Source of the DNA: Chamaecrista fasciculata
Lineage: Eukaryota > Streptophyta > Magnoliopsida > Fabales > Fabaceae
Direction of reading: 5' to 3'
Length of the DNA stretch: 64,000 bases
NCBI GenBank assembly: GCA_003254925.1
Contig: QANZ01033420.1
Location: forward strand, 13,089 to 77,088
Shown: one piece after another, positions 45,211 to 58,700 of the stretch
Numbering within the stretch: the stretch's first letter is position 1
How the letters are laid out: each line of letters starts with the position of its first letter
The notes under the pieces: generated by a model
The model's database searches: none
Seen by the model: the letters and a program-made list of their open reading frames with translations, nothing else
What the model was told of the DNA's origin: nothing
Program-made: the position numbers and the translations under genes

Positions 45211-47620
45211 ACTACTTTTTCTTTCCCTCACAATTTTTCCCTTCTAAAACCCTTAGGAACTTTTTATTTTTTGGTCGGAACGGACAAGGAACTTGTGCAG
45301 TGATACAGTGAACAGTGAACTTGATATAAGGTGGTAAGGTTGGGACTTCTTTTCCTGGATTGGGCCAAATTGTGGGAAGCCCAAAATTTGGTGACATTTC
45401 TAATGATATATAAATGTAATTTTTTTATGCTTTTCTTCTCTCTCCTTTTTAGGAGCGTTCTCCCCCTTTCTTAGTAAATGAGTTCCTCTCTTAAATAGTG
45501 AGAGATATTTTGACTTCAAAGCCTTGAAGAATACTTCAGATCTACAATCCATACGGTATTCAAAAGCAATTGACGGAGAAGTTTGCAAGTTCTGGCCGAA
45601 TCAGTGAGGATAGACAAGGCAGGTGGGAAATCTGAACGAAAAAGAGGCGGTGGTTTGCGGTTGAGGAGCCTTCCATGGTTGAAACGTCTCACGTTTGGTT
45701 TGTGTCCACTCTGTTTTTTTTTTAGATTAGATTTGGCCAATTGTTTTTTCTCCCTTATTGTTGGGTCTGGTGATGATTTGTTGTATTTTTCTCTTCCCCT
45801 CGTGTGTTGCTTGGGGTTTAGCTATTGTTTTCTTTACTTAGGGAGAGTAGATCTTGGTGAGAATGAGTTTTGATGTATGATCTACATATATTTTTGTCTA
45901 TCAGGGAGCGTAGACTTGTGCTTGTAGTATATTTCTCTATGTTTACTTTATCTCCTGGTGTTCTTCCCAGCGTTGTCTAGGTTGTATATAATGTTATTTT
46001 TTACAGAAAAAAATGAAATTTTTCACTTTATGTATACTATCAAATTAAGTTTGACTTCATTAAAAAAATGACATTTACCAGTATAAGTTTTTCTTTATTG
46101 GATTGACCAACTTAATTAAGTTTGATTCTTAAAAAATTAATGTCTATATGTTATGATAATTCTAATCATTTGATTTTTTGGTTATTTATTTGATAAATCA
46201 TTAACAATCATGTTAAAAGAAAACTTTTTGCAGCTGTGAATTCTAATAAAAAAATAGGCAAGTCTATTCTTCCCCCGTCATTGGATGGGAATCTTTCCAT
46301 CAAGATGGGAAGATTCCTATCCAACGGCCAAAGCACCACCGAATTATTCTCTTGAAACTCATCCTCTTCATCATAAATAATCCGCTTGCTCCAAAATGAC
46401 CGTCCTCTTCGATGTATTTCTCTAAAAACATTGTATTATTTAATTTGTTCTTTCCTAAAACTTATGCTTTACAATAATTTTATGTACATACCGATTAATT
46501 TAACTCATCACTTATTGTTAATAAACAAATCCATGACACTACTTACAAAGGAATTGATTTGAATGAATTGAAGAAAAACAAATAATAATTTGTGCTTGAG
46601 GACCAAGAAAATGACATAAAGCAGCATTATTTTATTCTACACCCTTTTTTTGTAATATTAGCTATACACAAACTTAATGATTATAGTTAAATAATGTAAT
46701 CACACACTTTTCTATATGCATGCATGAGTATGTGATAAAGAATGCTTAAACAAAAACATTGGTAACAAACTGAAAATTGTGACGAAAAATTAATTAACTT
46801 TATGTAACTGTAAGCATTATTTGTAGAAATATCTAGAGGGATATCTTGTGAATAATATAGACGTCAATTAATTACTTAATGGTTCCCTTACTTGACAAAT
46901 CTCTCATGTAGTGTGGGGCCTAGTATTGGGGGCGAGTTTTATCAATATATGATATTCTATTTTCATCTCCAAAGATCGTTAAAAGAACACAGGCCCTTTA
47001 TTATTTGTGCCACACTGTTTGATAATATGAACGGTGTTTATTTTATAATTTTCTTGTTTTCATCTAATTGTGTGACACAATATTTATGGCAATTCGATTA
47101 ATTAATAAGTTTTAAAGAAAACGCTATCAAAGAATAAGTTCGGTGAGCAATTAGATTAAACTAGACAAGCAAAAAAATAAAAAAACTAGACAAGCAACAT
47201 TTTTGGAATATAATCATGATGCAGGTAATAACATCAATACTTAACTAATCTCAAACATTTGAAAAAAAAATTAATAATCTCCCCTCGTGCATGGTTTGAC
47301 CTATTTGTAACTATGAGTGTTTAGGACACAAATACTAATATTTACGTGTTATATATCTCTAATTATTTTTCATGTAGACTACATTAAAAAAAATCCATAT
47401 ATATCTTCTTCTTCTTTTTTTGTAATTTTCTAAAATAATTGTACTAAATTATATGACTCTGAATTTCTTGTCAACTTTTTTTTTATCATTGGTCTATTGA
47501 ATTATATATTCTAGATGTATAAAATAATAAAAGAATATTTCTATTAGTATTTCTTAAATATTTTTTAAAATATAAATATACAAAATGTGGTATTCAATTA
47601 AACCTACCTAGCAACTCTCT
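45211..47620. other. Intergenic, no gene recognised
   Basis: A T-rich 400-bp stretch at 45590-45870 is open in one frame without homology that I recognise. The rest is AT-rich, with CCCCGTCATTGG...GATGGGAAGATTCC near 46270. Probably old repeat debris. Confidence 0.4.
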
Positions 47621-47639
47621 AGAAGGATCGAATTGCAGC

Positions 47640-50600
47640 AAAAAGTAAGGGACACACCATGAAAAAGAAGGGTGGTACATGAAACATAGTGAAGAAAAAA
47701 GAGGAAAATCTAGAATGGTGATCAATTTTAAAAAATTGAATGATATAGCAATAAGAAATAGATATCCAATCCCTAAAATAGAATTATTATTCAATCTTAT
47801 TAAAGGAAAAAAGATATTCAGTAAATTTGATTGTAAGTCAGGATTTTTCCAGATAAAGTTAGAAGAAGATAGTCGAAAATATACCGCTTTTAGTACATCA
47901 GAAGGACTATTTGAATGGAATGTCTTACCGATGGGGTTTCATAATAGTCCAAGTATTTTTCAAGAATATGTTTCAAATTTATTAAAACCAATAAGAGAGT
48001 TTGCTGTAATATATATAGATGATATTTTAATATTTTCAGATGATAATAAAGAACATGAAAAACATTTAGAAAAATTTACAGATTTAATAGAAGAAAAAGG
48101 ATTAAATATATCACCTAAAAAGACAGAATTAAGAATGAAAAGAATAGGATTTTTAGGACATTATATTTCTGAAGATGGAATAGAATTACAATAACATATT
48201 AGTAAAAAAATAGAAGATTTTACAGAAATCGAGAATAAGAAACAATTGCAATCTTTTTTAGGATTAGTAAATCAAGCTAGAAATTTTATTCCAAATTTAG
48301 GAAAGCATACAGCCAAATTATCCAAATTAGCTGGAGAAAAGTCAGTATGGAAATGGGATAATAATACTAAGAGAGAAATTGAGAAAATTAAAAATATGTG
48401 TAAAGATTTACCAAAATTAACAATTCCAATAGGTGAAGATATAAAATGGATAATCTATACAGATGCATCAGATAATTATTGGGGAGCAACATTATATCAT
48501 GAGAATAGCCAAGGTGAGGAAATAATTACAAGATATAGTAGTGGTAAATTTAATGATAGTCAAGTAAAATATCATTCTAATTGGAAAGAATTTTTAGCTA
48601 TAGTCAAGGCAGTAGAGAAATTTGAATTATTAATTGTTAATACAAAGTTTGTTATTAGAACTGATAATACTCAAGTTAAGCATTGATTAGATAAAGGAAT
48701 AAGGACTAATAAATTAACAAATAAAATGTTATTTAAATGGCAAGCTGATTTGTCCTATTATGATTATGAAATTGAGTACATTAAAGGAAAAAATAATTTG
48801 ATTGCTGACTATTTGAGCAAGAATGCAGAATAATCCAGCTGAGATGAACAGGCCAAATAGTCCAATTTCCATTGAATCAATATTGTCAGAAATAAATATT
48901 CTCAAAGTTAATATTACAAATATGCAGATGCAGATACTTCAATTATTTCAATTAATTGGACAGATCCAAAATGGTCTCAATAATACAAATATTACAGGTC
49001 ATACACTTGCGGGTCATCAACCCGAAGCCCAGATAAATCAAGGAGGTCATCTACCTTCTACCTCCAAAGTTACAATAACCCATCCAAAAGAAACTATAAT
49101 CCTTTCAGACTCATCTACTAACCTTTCTTATAAACAAGTAGTTGAAAAAGAGCCCATTAATGTTTCTTCAGATATTAGCTCAGATTATGAAGCCCAGATA
49201 TTGACCATGACCCCAGAATCCAGATATTACAAACAGTTCAAATATATGTATGATATCATCACTAAATTAAACAATTGCGACCTACCTATAAAACCCGAAC
49301 ATATTAAATATATATCTCACTTTTCAATTAATAAAGCTGTTGTACTTCCGGGTATGCCAGCTGAATATGTAAAAGCACTATACAATTATGGACTAATTCA
49401 GACTATCTATCCTTCTAAGGATGGAAGTGAATTAGCTCTATTACCAAAATATTTGAGAACTGCAGCAGCCCATTATCAAAAAATTCTTATAAAAAATAGA
49501 GTTTTTATCAGGTGTTATTGAGCAATAACTGAAGTAACAACTGAGGAGTTTTATTAGCCAATAAGTCTAATTAAGTTCGGTACAACTAAGCATCCACTGT
49601 ATGTTGATGAAGAGAAAAAGATAGTTCCAGATGAAGAAGATTTTCAGATAATGATGTCAGATATCCGAGCACAAGGAATCAAGATTATCTATGAAGAAAT
49701 AGAAAGGACCATTAATGCTGAGGAAGTCCAGTGGACATACTATACATGCCCAAATGTCTGTATATATTCCATTGGAAATAATAGTAAGAATTCTAGACCT
49801 TTCATTGGACCGACAAAATAAAGAAAAATCAGATGCATCATTTAGAGTACACTAAGATGAATATTTGTCAGATGTTGGAGGGCTATGAAGACCATCAATG
49901 TAAATATTGTGACTATAATCCAAAGAAGAAGCAAGAAGTTGAAGAGCCAGAGATCAATGAAGGACTGATTTAAAAAAAAACAAAGCTCAGTGTATCAAAA
50001 AGTAGATAAGAAGATAAAGTTGAAGGAGAAGAAGACAAGAAAGATAAGAAGATATGAAAGATATGTCCATGTGTCATAAAAATATGTATATGTAAAAAGT
50101 ATATGTCTATGTGTAAAGATATGAGAAGATATGTACAAGAGTAGTAAAAGTAGAGAAGTTAAAAGTCTTAAAGTAGCTATGAGTCATGTACTAAAGAAGC
50201 TAAAAGTCTTAAAGTAACTATGAGTCATGTACTAAAGTTACTACGGTTAGCAAATTAGTGTATAAAAGTAACTAGTATTATGTAACCATAGTTGAGTTGT
50301 AATGCCTATATAAGGAGGTGAGAATTCATCACATAGAAACTGACCAAACTAAGCTTTGAATATTGTAATCACTCTCTTGTGAAATATAGAAATATTTTCA
50401 TTACTCTCTTGCCTTTACTCTTCCACTTACTCTCAAAACTATTTTTGCATGATAATCATCTTGAAGCATGAATAACTCAGGTATGGAAGGCTAATTTTCT
50501 TATTAAAATGTTCCTGCTGTGATTCACAGTAATATATACTAAGTCCAAACTATGATTATATATTATCTATAATATATATATCTAGCTACGCCTCTGATAG

Positions 50601-50700
50601 GAAACGAAATAAGGCTGTGCTGGGATAAGTTGAAGGAAGAGGGTTAAGATCATTTCATGATCTTATAAAAGACCTCAGTATGAAAGTGGATTGAGTTCTC
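47640..50700 (+). mobile_element. Endogenous pararetrovirus fossil (Caulimoviridae-like)
   Basis: The first block (about 47650-48832) encodes reverse transcriptase and RNase H of caulimovirid type: RMVINFKKLND, FSKFDCKSGFFQIKL, YIDDILIFS, GFLGHYI, then TDASDNYWGA and YHSNWKEFLAIVKAVEKFE. A second reading frame (about 48823-49970) follows. Its C-terminal half (YNYGLIQTIYPSKDGSELAL) resembles the inclusion-body/transactivator class, the usual position of that gene after pol. Behind it lies a TATATAAGG (50307-50315) and a leader-like AT-rich stretch, matching the pregenomic promoter region of caulimovirids. Movement, coat and protease parts are absent. The copy is partial and broken (about three or more disruptions), yet not highly diverged from family motifs, so moderately old. 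No LTRs or target duplications were seen. Confidence 0.75.
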
Positions 50701-50804
50701 TCTGTGACCCGACTTATTTCTGGTCAAAACTAGGTATATATATTGTGGCCAATATATATATAGTTTTGCTTAGTATATATTGTTGCTGGTGAAGTTATGG
50801 TATA

Positions 50805-50915
50805 ACTTTGGAGTTTTGTCTTTTTCACTTTGGAGTTTTGTCTTTTTCGCATCTCTCAGAGAATTAGAGTATCTTTTTCACTTTGGAGTTTTGTCTTTTT
50901 CGCATCTCTCTTTTT
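50805..50915. repeat. Short tandem repeat, three ACTTTGGAGTTTTGTCTTTT units
   Basis: The unit occurs at about 50804, 50829 and 50880, the last two followed by TCGCATCTCTC. Confidence 0.8.
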
Positions 50916-51458
50916 TTCTCTTCCTCTTTTTTATCTTTTATGTCTTAGCTTCTGCAATATAATCTTCTTAATTTTCTTCTTTTTTAGTTTAAAAAAAAAA
51001 CTTTCTTCTTCTTCTTTTGTCATTGGAGAGAGAGGTTAGAAAAAACTATAAAAGTGAAACCTAATATATATAAGACAGAAAAATATCATATTAGAATGTT
51101 ACATCACCATTTAACCAAAAAATTAATGGAATCAAACGTTAGGACTAATTTGAAATAAGTTATATACATATAGGACCAATATATAACTTTTAAAATATAT
51201 TGGACCAAAATGAGATTAGAAGCATATATATAAGAGCAATTTGAACATTTCACTTATTATTTTTGTTTTTTGAGCAAATTGTGACGGATCACAAAAGATA
51301 CAAACACAATAGAACCCCTTATACAAGCAATACATGAAGGGGGAAAGGGGCCCACGATGGGAAACATATCAAGCGACTAAGCACAGCCCAAAAGCACCCA
51401 GAATAGCCAAGCAAGGACCTCACAAGATTGGTTACACAACAAATAATGTTTTACACAA

Positions 51459-51639
51459 GCCAAAGTTAGCCCAATTGGTAAGGAGTCAACTCATAACCTA
51501 CAAGGTCGTGAGGGCCTTGCTGGTAGGCGATTTGTAAATACCTCTGTAAATGCTCATAGAGCCTGAATGCATGCCCTGACCTTAGTGAGCCCCTAGGGTC
51601 CAACTCACCTAAAACTTTCGTTCACCAAAAAAAAAAATG
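51459..51639 (+). mobile_element. tRNA-derived SINE, 14-bp target duplication
   Basis: Has an A-box-like TTAGCCCAATTGGTAAGGAG, a weak B-box region (AAGGTCGTGAGG) and a poly-A tail (51628-51637). The flanks AATGTTTTACACAA (51445-51458) and AATGTTGTACACAA (51640-51653) differ at one position. Confidence 0.7.
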
Positions 51640-51697
51640 AATGTTGTACACAACATACAACATATAAAGGTTAAGTTAAACAACCTCACGAGATTGA

Positions 51698-51887
51698 TTA
51701 TCTTTTTTGGTTGCCCGAGGTATCCTCCAGTTCGACAGGCCAATGACTAATCCTCCATGGATCTGTGTTCCATTTAAGGGTCTACCACTGGTCAATTAGT
51801 TGCTACATACACAAGGCAGAATTCGAACCCCCGACACTTGTTTAAGCGACCTAGTGAGCTCGACCACTAAACCAACCAAGCTTGGTT
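51698..51887 (-). mobile_element. tRNA-derived SINE, second family
   Basis: On the minus strand: head TTGGTTTAGTGGTCGAGCTC (A box), GGGGGTTCGAATTC (B box), then the body GATCCATGGAGGATTAGTCA and GGATACCTCGGGCAACC with an A-rich tail. Imperfect flanks TCACGAGATT (51686-51695) and TCACAAGATT (51888-51897). The body is common in angiosperm genomes. Confidence 0.75.
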
Positions 51888-52340
51888 TCACAAGATTTTT
51901 TTTTGTCTTAGGTTTCACAATATTGGTTTTGATATAGTGATAGATCTTATTTTACTTGTAGAAAAAAAAACTCGATGCCTCACATTTGGGCTTTTTGAGG
52001 CCTGAAATTGTGGGCTTTTGAGCCTCAGTCTAAAATCTCCACAAAGTAGTCAATCACGGTCAACGCAATCCCTAGATTTACACTTTTCCTTTGTCTCTGT
52101 CCAAAATATTTCCTTTTCTTGTTAAAGGTGAGATTTTTAGAATTTCCGCATTTTCTCCCCTTCTTGCATACTTTTTTTTTTTAATTCTCGTCACAACTCA
52201 CAAGTACTCATAACGGAAAACCATCAAACAATTCAACCTTTCTCTCATTCCTCAAATTTTCCTCTCACCCACTGTTTTTCCCATCATTCCTTGAGATTCG
52301 ATTTGATTTTCTTCCCCTCTAAGAAGGAAAGAGAAGAAAA

Positions 52341-52894
52341 GTAAAACCTCACCTAACCCCCTACACACCCATTTATTATTCATCAGCATTTAAGGCCGCC
52401 TTCAATTTCCTTCTTAATTCGCACTTTCTTGATCTCATTCCTTACACGTTACTGCGATCCATCCATTGTTTTCTTCCTTCTTCTTTGATTCTCTCTGTGA
52501 TCGATCAAATAGGTTTTGGGTTTCGTAAATCTTGCTTCTTTGGTGTTGGAAGTACTGGCATTGGCTTCGATTCAGTTCGGTGATGGTGGAAACAGAGGTA
52601 AAAAAGAAGGGTTTTGGAACAACCCGATGGGTTTGGGTATTGGTTGCTCTTGCAGCCGTCTTTGTTGCTATGGCTATGTCTTCCTCCACTTCTCCTAGGA
52701 TAGCTCTGTTTGGAGCTATTGATAGAGCTTGTCAGTGTGCTTGGGTAATTTCACTCTTCAAATTAACTAACTATCTGTGTTTACATCGCTTATTGGTTTT
52801 CTGATTTCCTTATCATGTTGTTTTTGAAAATCTTGGTCTTGTTCTTTTATTGGACAGTTTATTTTCTTTATAAGAGATCTTTCTGCTTAGTATA
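52341..52894 (+). repeat. Upstream copy of the ERO1 first-exon region
   Basis: 554 bp nearly identical to 55512-56065 (constant offset 3171). It includes the 5' UTR, an open first exon (52583-52744, [20 protein letters not shown]...) and the start of intron 1 with an intact GT donor. The last exon codon is TGG (Trp) instead of CGG (Arg) in the downstream copy. It could act as an alternative first exon if its promoter is active, because its donor could splice to exon 2. Confidence 0.85.
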
Positions 52895-53040
52895 TTGGTG
52901 AACTTAAATACCACTATCCATGTAATCTGTCATTATAAGATACATACAAATGTTCAAAATACATAAAGGGATTGGATCATTCTACGATGAACAAGTGTTT
53001 CTTAACATTTAAGAAAACAAGTGTCATTCTATAGTAAGAT

Positions 53041-54540
53041 GCAAGACAGTCAAGATCTAGATTTAAATCGTAAGATCTTACGATCTTGCAAAACCAATCC
53101 TAGTTAAATCGGATGCAGGATCGATTTTGACTAAGATCAGAGCAAAATCGCTTGTTTGTTCGTAAGATCGGTAAGATCGTACGATCTTTATCTTGTATAT
53201 TTTTTTTTTGAAGCTTTTTTTTTTAAAAAAAAGGCCCAATACGGATTTTTTGTTGTTTTCAACTCCAAAACACCAAAAAATCAAAAACCCTAACGCCTAA
53301 TTCCCTTCCTCATTCACAATCAGACTTGCGACTTGCCTCCTTCTCCTTCCTTCGCGTTTGTCTCGTCGTCCTTGCTTCCCGTCGGTTCTCCTTGCTTCCC
53401 GTCGTCGGCTTCCGGTCGTCGTCCCGTCGTCGGCTTCCGGTCATCGTACCGTCGTCGTCGTCGTCGTCGCGTCATCTTCGTCCAGTCGTCAGCTTCACTT
53501 CGTCGTCGTCGTCGGTTTGTCTGAACTCCAATCTTATTTTGCGTTGTGTCTGAAGTCTGAACTGAGTGAACTCTAATCTTGGTGATTAGTTTAGGAAGAA
53601 TTTGGCCCTTTGATTGGTGTGTCTCTGTTAGTGTTTTCTGGTATTATATAAACAACATAAGAAATAGGGAAGAGTAATTATTGGAGATAGGCATATTCTA
53701 AAATGACTGAGAATAATACCAAATATCAATCCCATTTACAACAAACGCCAAGTTCGAATCTGATTGTCCCATAAACAGTCAACGTTGGAGCCTTTGAAAT
53801 TGTAGTAATTGGAGATTAGTATCTTAGTCTTGGCTTCTTGTGTATAATAATTAATTCTGCAATTGATTAATGCCTTTAATTTCTTTAGAGCAAAACAAAT
53901 GTTACATATTAGCTCAACAATTTTCTGTACAAAAAATTAGCTTTTGACTGAACTTATGATAAACATTTTAGACATCTTGATATTAGTTAATTAGTTAATT
54001 GCATGTTTTTGAGACTATAAATTGATGATGTTGGATAAGGATGTCAAACAGGTTATTTTGGATTCCCATATCACTGTGCAGAAATCTGTGTAGCTTAGCT
54101 TCATTAAGGATGTGTTATTTTAATTACATGCCCTTCATTAGTTTGGGAAGATTTTAAGGCGAATTGGTCCCTACCAGTTTCGCATGGTTTCTGGTCAATG
54201 GGAATAGGATAGCTTTAGTTGTCAATCTGTGTAGCTTTTAATCTTTCCTTTGTTGTATGTTGTTTTCATGTCTTATTATATAAAAAAAGATAAGGATTTT
54301 GAGACATGGTATAAGCATTTATATTATTATACATACTCATAAGTTATAAGATGAATTTATGACTTATGAGCATTTATATATATATATATATATAAATAAA
54401 TATTAGTAATTGTTTATATGATTTATATAATATTTTTTTTAGGAAATTCATAGGATCTTACGATCCTCGATTCGATCTTACGATTCGATCTATCTTATGC
54501 CCCTTCCGATCTTGAGTAAGATCTCGATCTTGACTGCATT
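53041..54540. mobile_element. hAT-like non-autonomous insertion between the ERO1 exon-1 copies
   Basis: Left end contains CAGTCAAGATCTAGAT and the right end, inverted, GCAGTCAAGATCGAGAT. Both subterminal regions are packed with GTAAGATC/GATCTTAC repeats. Flanks AGTAAGAT (53033-53040) and GGTAAGAT (54541-54548) match at 7 of 8 bases, as for hAT. The interior has a GTC-rich microsatellite (53390-53520) that yields low-complexity frames only. Confidence 0.5.
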
Positions 54541-54548
54541 GGTAAGAT

Positions 54549-55511
54549 GGTTCAAATTATGAGAACTTGCAGAAAACTTTAAAATTTTGTAAAATCAATC
54601 TTTAATAAAATCATATTTATAATCTAATTTACCTTCTCAGCATAATTTTACAACCAAAATTTTCACTAAAAAAATATATGCAACCAAAATTTTCACTAAA
54701 AAAATATATGCAGTATATAAAGTATAAACTACTGAAACTTTTATTTGTTTCAGAATCCAAACTTCATATTTTAATGATGTATTATCATCTTGCTAAAGAA
54801 ATTAAAATAAATTTGTAATACCCCTATAAATTATAAAAAGTATTAAATGTCGTAATTTGTCTAGAGTTAGATTATATAGTGAAACTAGACCTCATTATGA
54901 GGTTGTGGTTAAATTTTGGGAGCAAACAGAGTTTAAAACCTTATCTGACCATTTATTTTAATATTGTAATAAAACACTTTCGAGTAAGAAACGGTAATAG
55001 ATATAGAGTTTTCAAAAACAAATTATATATTTGATATCTATTCCTTGCAACGAATCAAACGATATAAAATTTGTTGAAAAATTCTGTTTTTAACATGTTT
55101 TTAAGGACTATTTTGAAATAAATATGTCTTTTTTCTGGACTAAGAATTACTTTTAGCCTATGAAGCACTGCACTTGATTTGTTTTCCCCACTCACGTGAA
55201 TTCTAGAAACCACACGACAATTTCACAACCTACAAAAAAAAAAAAAAGACCAAACCCACCCCATTTTGTGTTTTCTCTCACGCGTCCTTCTCCTCTCTCT
55301 TCCTCCTTCGGCCGTCGACGTCGTCTTCCCTCCTCACCACCGTCGCCGGCAATGTCTGGCCACCGTGGGACCAGCGGCGGCGACCTCCATTGCAGCTCCC
55401 ATCGCTGCTTTCTCTTTTCTCTTCTTCCTCTTGGGTACTCCGCATTTACCTCAAGTTTGAAGGTAGTATTTTAAATAGTGGATTTTAGGTCATTGTGCAT
55501 GTCATGCCTAT
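54549..55511. other. Spacer between the insertion and ERO1 exon-1 copy 2
   Basis: AT-rich, including a 30-bp tandem copy (ACCAAAATTTTCACTAAAAA at 54653 and 54682). At 55250-55480 there is a CT/CG-rich patch resembling a 5' UTR (CTCTCTTCCTCC, CCGTCGCCGG) with low-complexity frames. This patch may be a remnant of another gene's first exon. Confidence 0.4.
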
Positions 55512-55753
55512 GTAAAACCTCGCCTAACTCCCTACACACCCATTTATTATTCATCAGCATTTAAGGCCGCCTTCAATTTCCTTCTTAATTCGCACTTTCG
55601 TGATCTCATTCCTTACACGTTACTGCGATCTGTCCATTGTTTTCTTCCTTCTTCTTTGATTCTCTCTGTGATCGATCAAATAGGTTTTGGGTTTCGTAAA
55701 TCTTGCTTCTTTGGTGTTGGAAGTACTGGCATTGGCTTCGATTCAATTCGGTG

Positions 55754-58700
55754 ATGGTGGAAACGGAGGTAAAAAAGAAGGGTTTTGGAACAACCCGATG
55801 GGTTTGGGTATTGGTTGCTCTTGCAGCCGTCTTTGTTGCTATGGCTATGTCTTCCTCCACTTCTCCTAGGATAGCTCTGTTTGGAGCTATTGACAGAGCT
55901 TGTCAGTGTGCTCGGGTAATTTCACTCTTCAAATTAACTAACTATCTGTGTTTACATCGCATATTGGTTTTCCGATTTCCTTATCATGTTGTTTTTGAAA
56001 ATCTTGGTCTTGTTCTTTTATTGGACAGTTTATTTTCTTTATAGGAGATCTTTCTGCTTAGTATAGTTTTAAATCTTAGAAGTTTAGCTTCATAGCTCTT
56101 TTTGGAGCTATTGACAATCACTCTCCTTTTAGTTCAGTTCAAGATTGCTGCAAACTAAGTATCTAAGAACTTTAGCTTGTTTCTGGTATAGTTTGATTGA
56201 ACAGAATTTTGAGAACAGCGTATTAGATGGAAAGGTGCCTCTTGACAAAGCTTATTTTCAGAAGTTCATCTTCATTTAAACTTCAGAAGTCAACATTGGA
56301 AAGTATTCTCGATTTTAAATTCTTGCTTTGTGATCAATGCTTGTCTTTCTTCTCTCTTGCAGGGTACACAAAAGTATAGTGGCATGGTGGAGGATTGTTG
56401 TTGTGATTATGAGACTGTCGATCAGATTAACGAGGAAGTGTTGTACCCATCACTTCAGGAGCTTGTGAAAACCCCATTCTTTCGATATTTTAAGGTTTAC
56501 TGATTTTTCTCTTAAATGTGGAATTCTTGAATGTTCAATGAACTAGCATACTTTGTCATGCGGTTGATACTATGTTGTTATGTTTACCTAGGATGTGACA
56601 AGCACATGTTGTGCAATTAGGTCTGAAGAGGACCTTCTAGTGTTAGTGTGTTTTTTCATGCCCACTTGACTAATATCAGTTCATATCCATGTTGTATACA
56701 TTACCTAGGATACTAATCAAATATCAATGTATTAGCATGTCTTTTGAGGTCTTTTTAGAGAGAGGGACGAAGTTTTCTGTTTGATCACTTGGACTGATTA
56801 ATGCATTGTTCTTTTGTAGCAGTGTGGTTTATTATTCTCTTGTCTGCTTCAGTTTTTTGTAAAATCACTCCATATTGGAATATGGTTTCAAGAAAAGCAA
56901 ACATTATAGGTTTTATGCAATTTTTTTATCTTGACAAATTTTCTTATTGCACCAATGTTGAGCATCTTTGAAATGAGAATATTATTTTGTGGAAATTGTC
57001 TCCTTGTTTTTTTTTGGTCATTTGTAAGTGACAGTCATTTTGATTAACAGTGAGAAATTTGAGAGAATGTTGAATATTGCAGAAAACTTTAGAGCTCTTG
57101 TGAATGAACATCATTGATTTGGTTCTGCATTTGGGATGTATTATGTAACTATCAAGTCCATTCTTCAAATGATATGCACTCCAACTTTATTTTTATGAGT
57201 TTCAAAACAATGTAAAAATTTGTACACTGTTTGATGATGAGTAGGGGTTTCAATTGATTAAAATGTAATTATAGATTTGACCATTCTTTACATAGATGTA
57301 TGATTTTCATTTTTGACAAATTTATTCTATGCAGCTGGTCATTGTTGATCCATTTGGGTTTGCTTTGGCCCTCCTTTATAATGTCCAGTGTATGGTGTTT
57401 GTGATATCCAAATCATTGAGTTCCCTTAAGTTGTTCCACCGGTTTTGATTAGATCTAACAATCTTACAATTGATATTTTTCAGAAATTTGGTTTAGTTAG
57501 GCATAACTGGGTCACCTACAAAGTTATGAGACCTTCAAGATGGATGGTCTCTAAAGGCACGTTTCACTTAATTGTGATAGCATATGCAAGATGCATGTGA
57601 ATTTGATTTTTCACGTTATGATGTGACAGAAATCAACAACAAGAAAGTGCTACGTGCTTTCCATAGTTGAAGATGTTATATTATTGTTTGATGTTGGTCT
57701 AGGATGCATTTTAACGTGTTATGCCAAACTACAAGTTTTGAGTTGCTTAGCAAGAGTGCTATTGTAGGTTCTGTTTATCACACCCATGGTACTGAGAACA
57801 ACTAGCACGCTGTAGTAATATCTTTGATAATACCTAACACAGGGATACTAGTCGCTATATTGCATGTCAGTTGAATGTTATATCAATCTCTTTAACTTTT
57901 TGGCTATACTATTCATGCTGAAGACTCGTTGCTTTGTGGCAGGTTAAGTTATGGTGTGACTGCCCTTTTTGGCCCGATGATGGTATGTGCCGCTTGCGGG
58001 ACTGTAGTGTATGTGAATGCCCAGATAGCGAGTTTCCTGAATTATTTAAGAAGCCTACTCGCCTTTCACTCGAGGACCTTATTTGTCAAGAAGGAAAACC
58101 TCAAGCGGCTGTTGATCGTACCCTAGATAGCAAAGCTTTCAGAGGATGGACAGAGATAGACAACCCCTGGACGCACGATGATGAGACTGACAATGGTTTG
58201 CCACTTTATGTATTAACTGATATATGAATGCTTTTCAGAATACATTGTAGTTTATTAGGTTACTCTGCTAGATACATTATGCTAATACTGGAGCATTGGG
58301 AATAGTATCCATTACTGACTTTTGTTACATTAGCTTCAGTTACCAAGTTCAAATGAGATTGTCTCAAATTCTCAATTAACAATTTTTTCTTTTGGTCTTC
58401 CTTATATCTTGAGATCCTAGAAAGTATCTCAATTGATGCCATTTTTGCATCTGCAGCTGAATTGACATATGTGAATCTTCAGCTGAATCCTGAAAGGTAC
58501 ACTGGTTACACTGGTCCATCTGCAAGAAGGATATGGGATGCTATCTACTCTGAGAACTGCCCTAAATGTGAGTTGTCTTCAAAAGGCTTATACACTTTGG
58601 ACTCTTCTTGCCTGCTTTTTTCCCCCTACATACTTTATTTATATTGTGAGTCAGAGCTCCTAGTAGGCTTATGAGACATTATAATTAAATTTTGGGATTT

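Noticed and set aside
45022-45303. Gly/Val-rich frame near 45 kb
   Set aside because: Comes from a CGGCGG patch inside a hAT-like remnant.
53326-53576. Ser/Arg/Val-rich small proteins
   Set aside because: A CGT/GTC microsatellite inside a transposon; all frames are low complexity.
55196-55474. 92-codon frame with AT-hook-like patches
   Set aside because: Low complexity, likely 5' UTR-like CT/CG sequence; no conserved motif.
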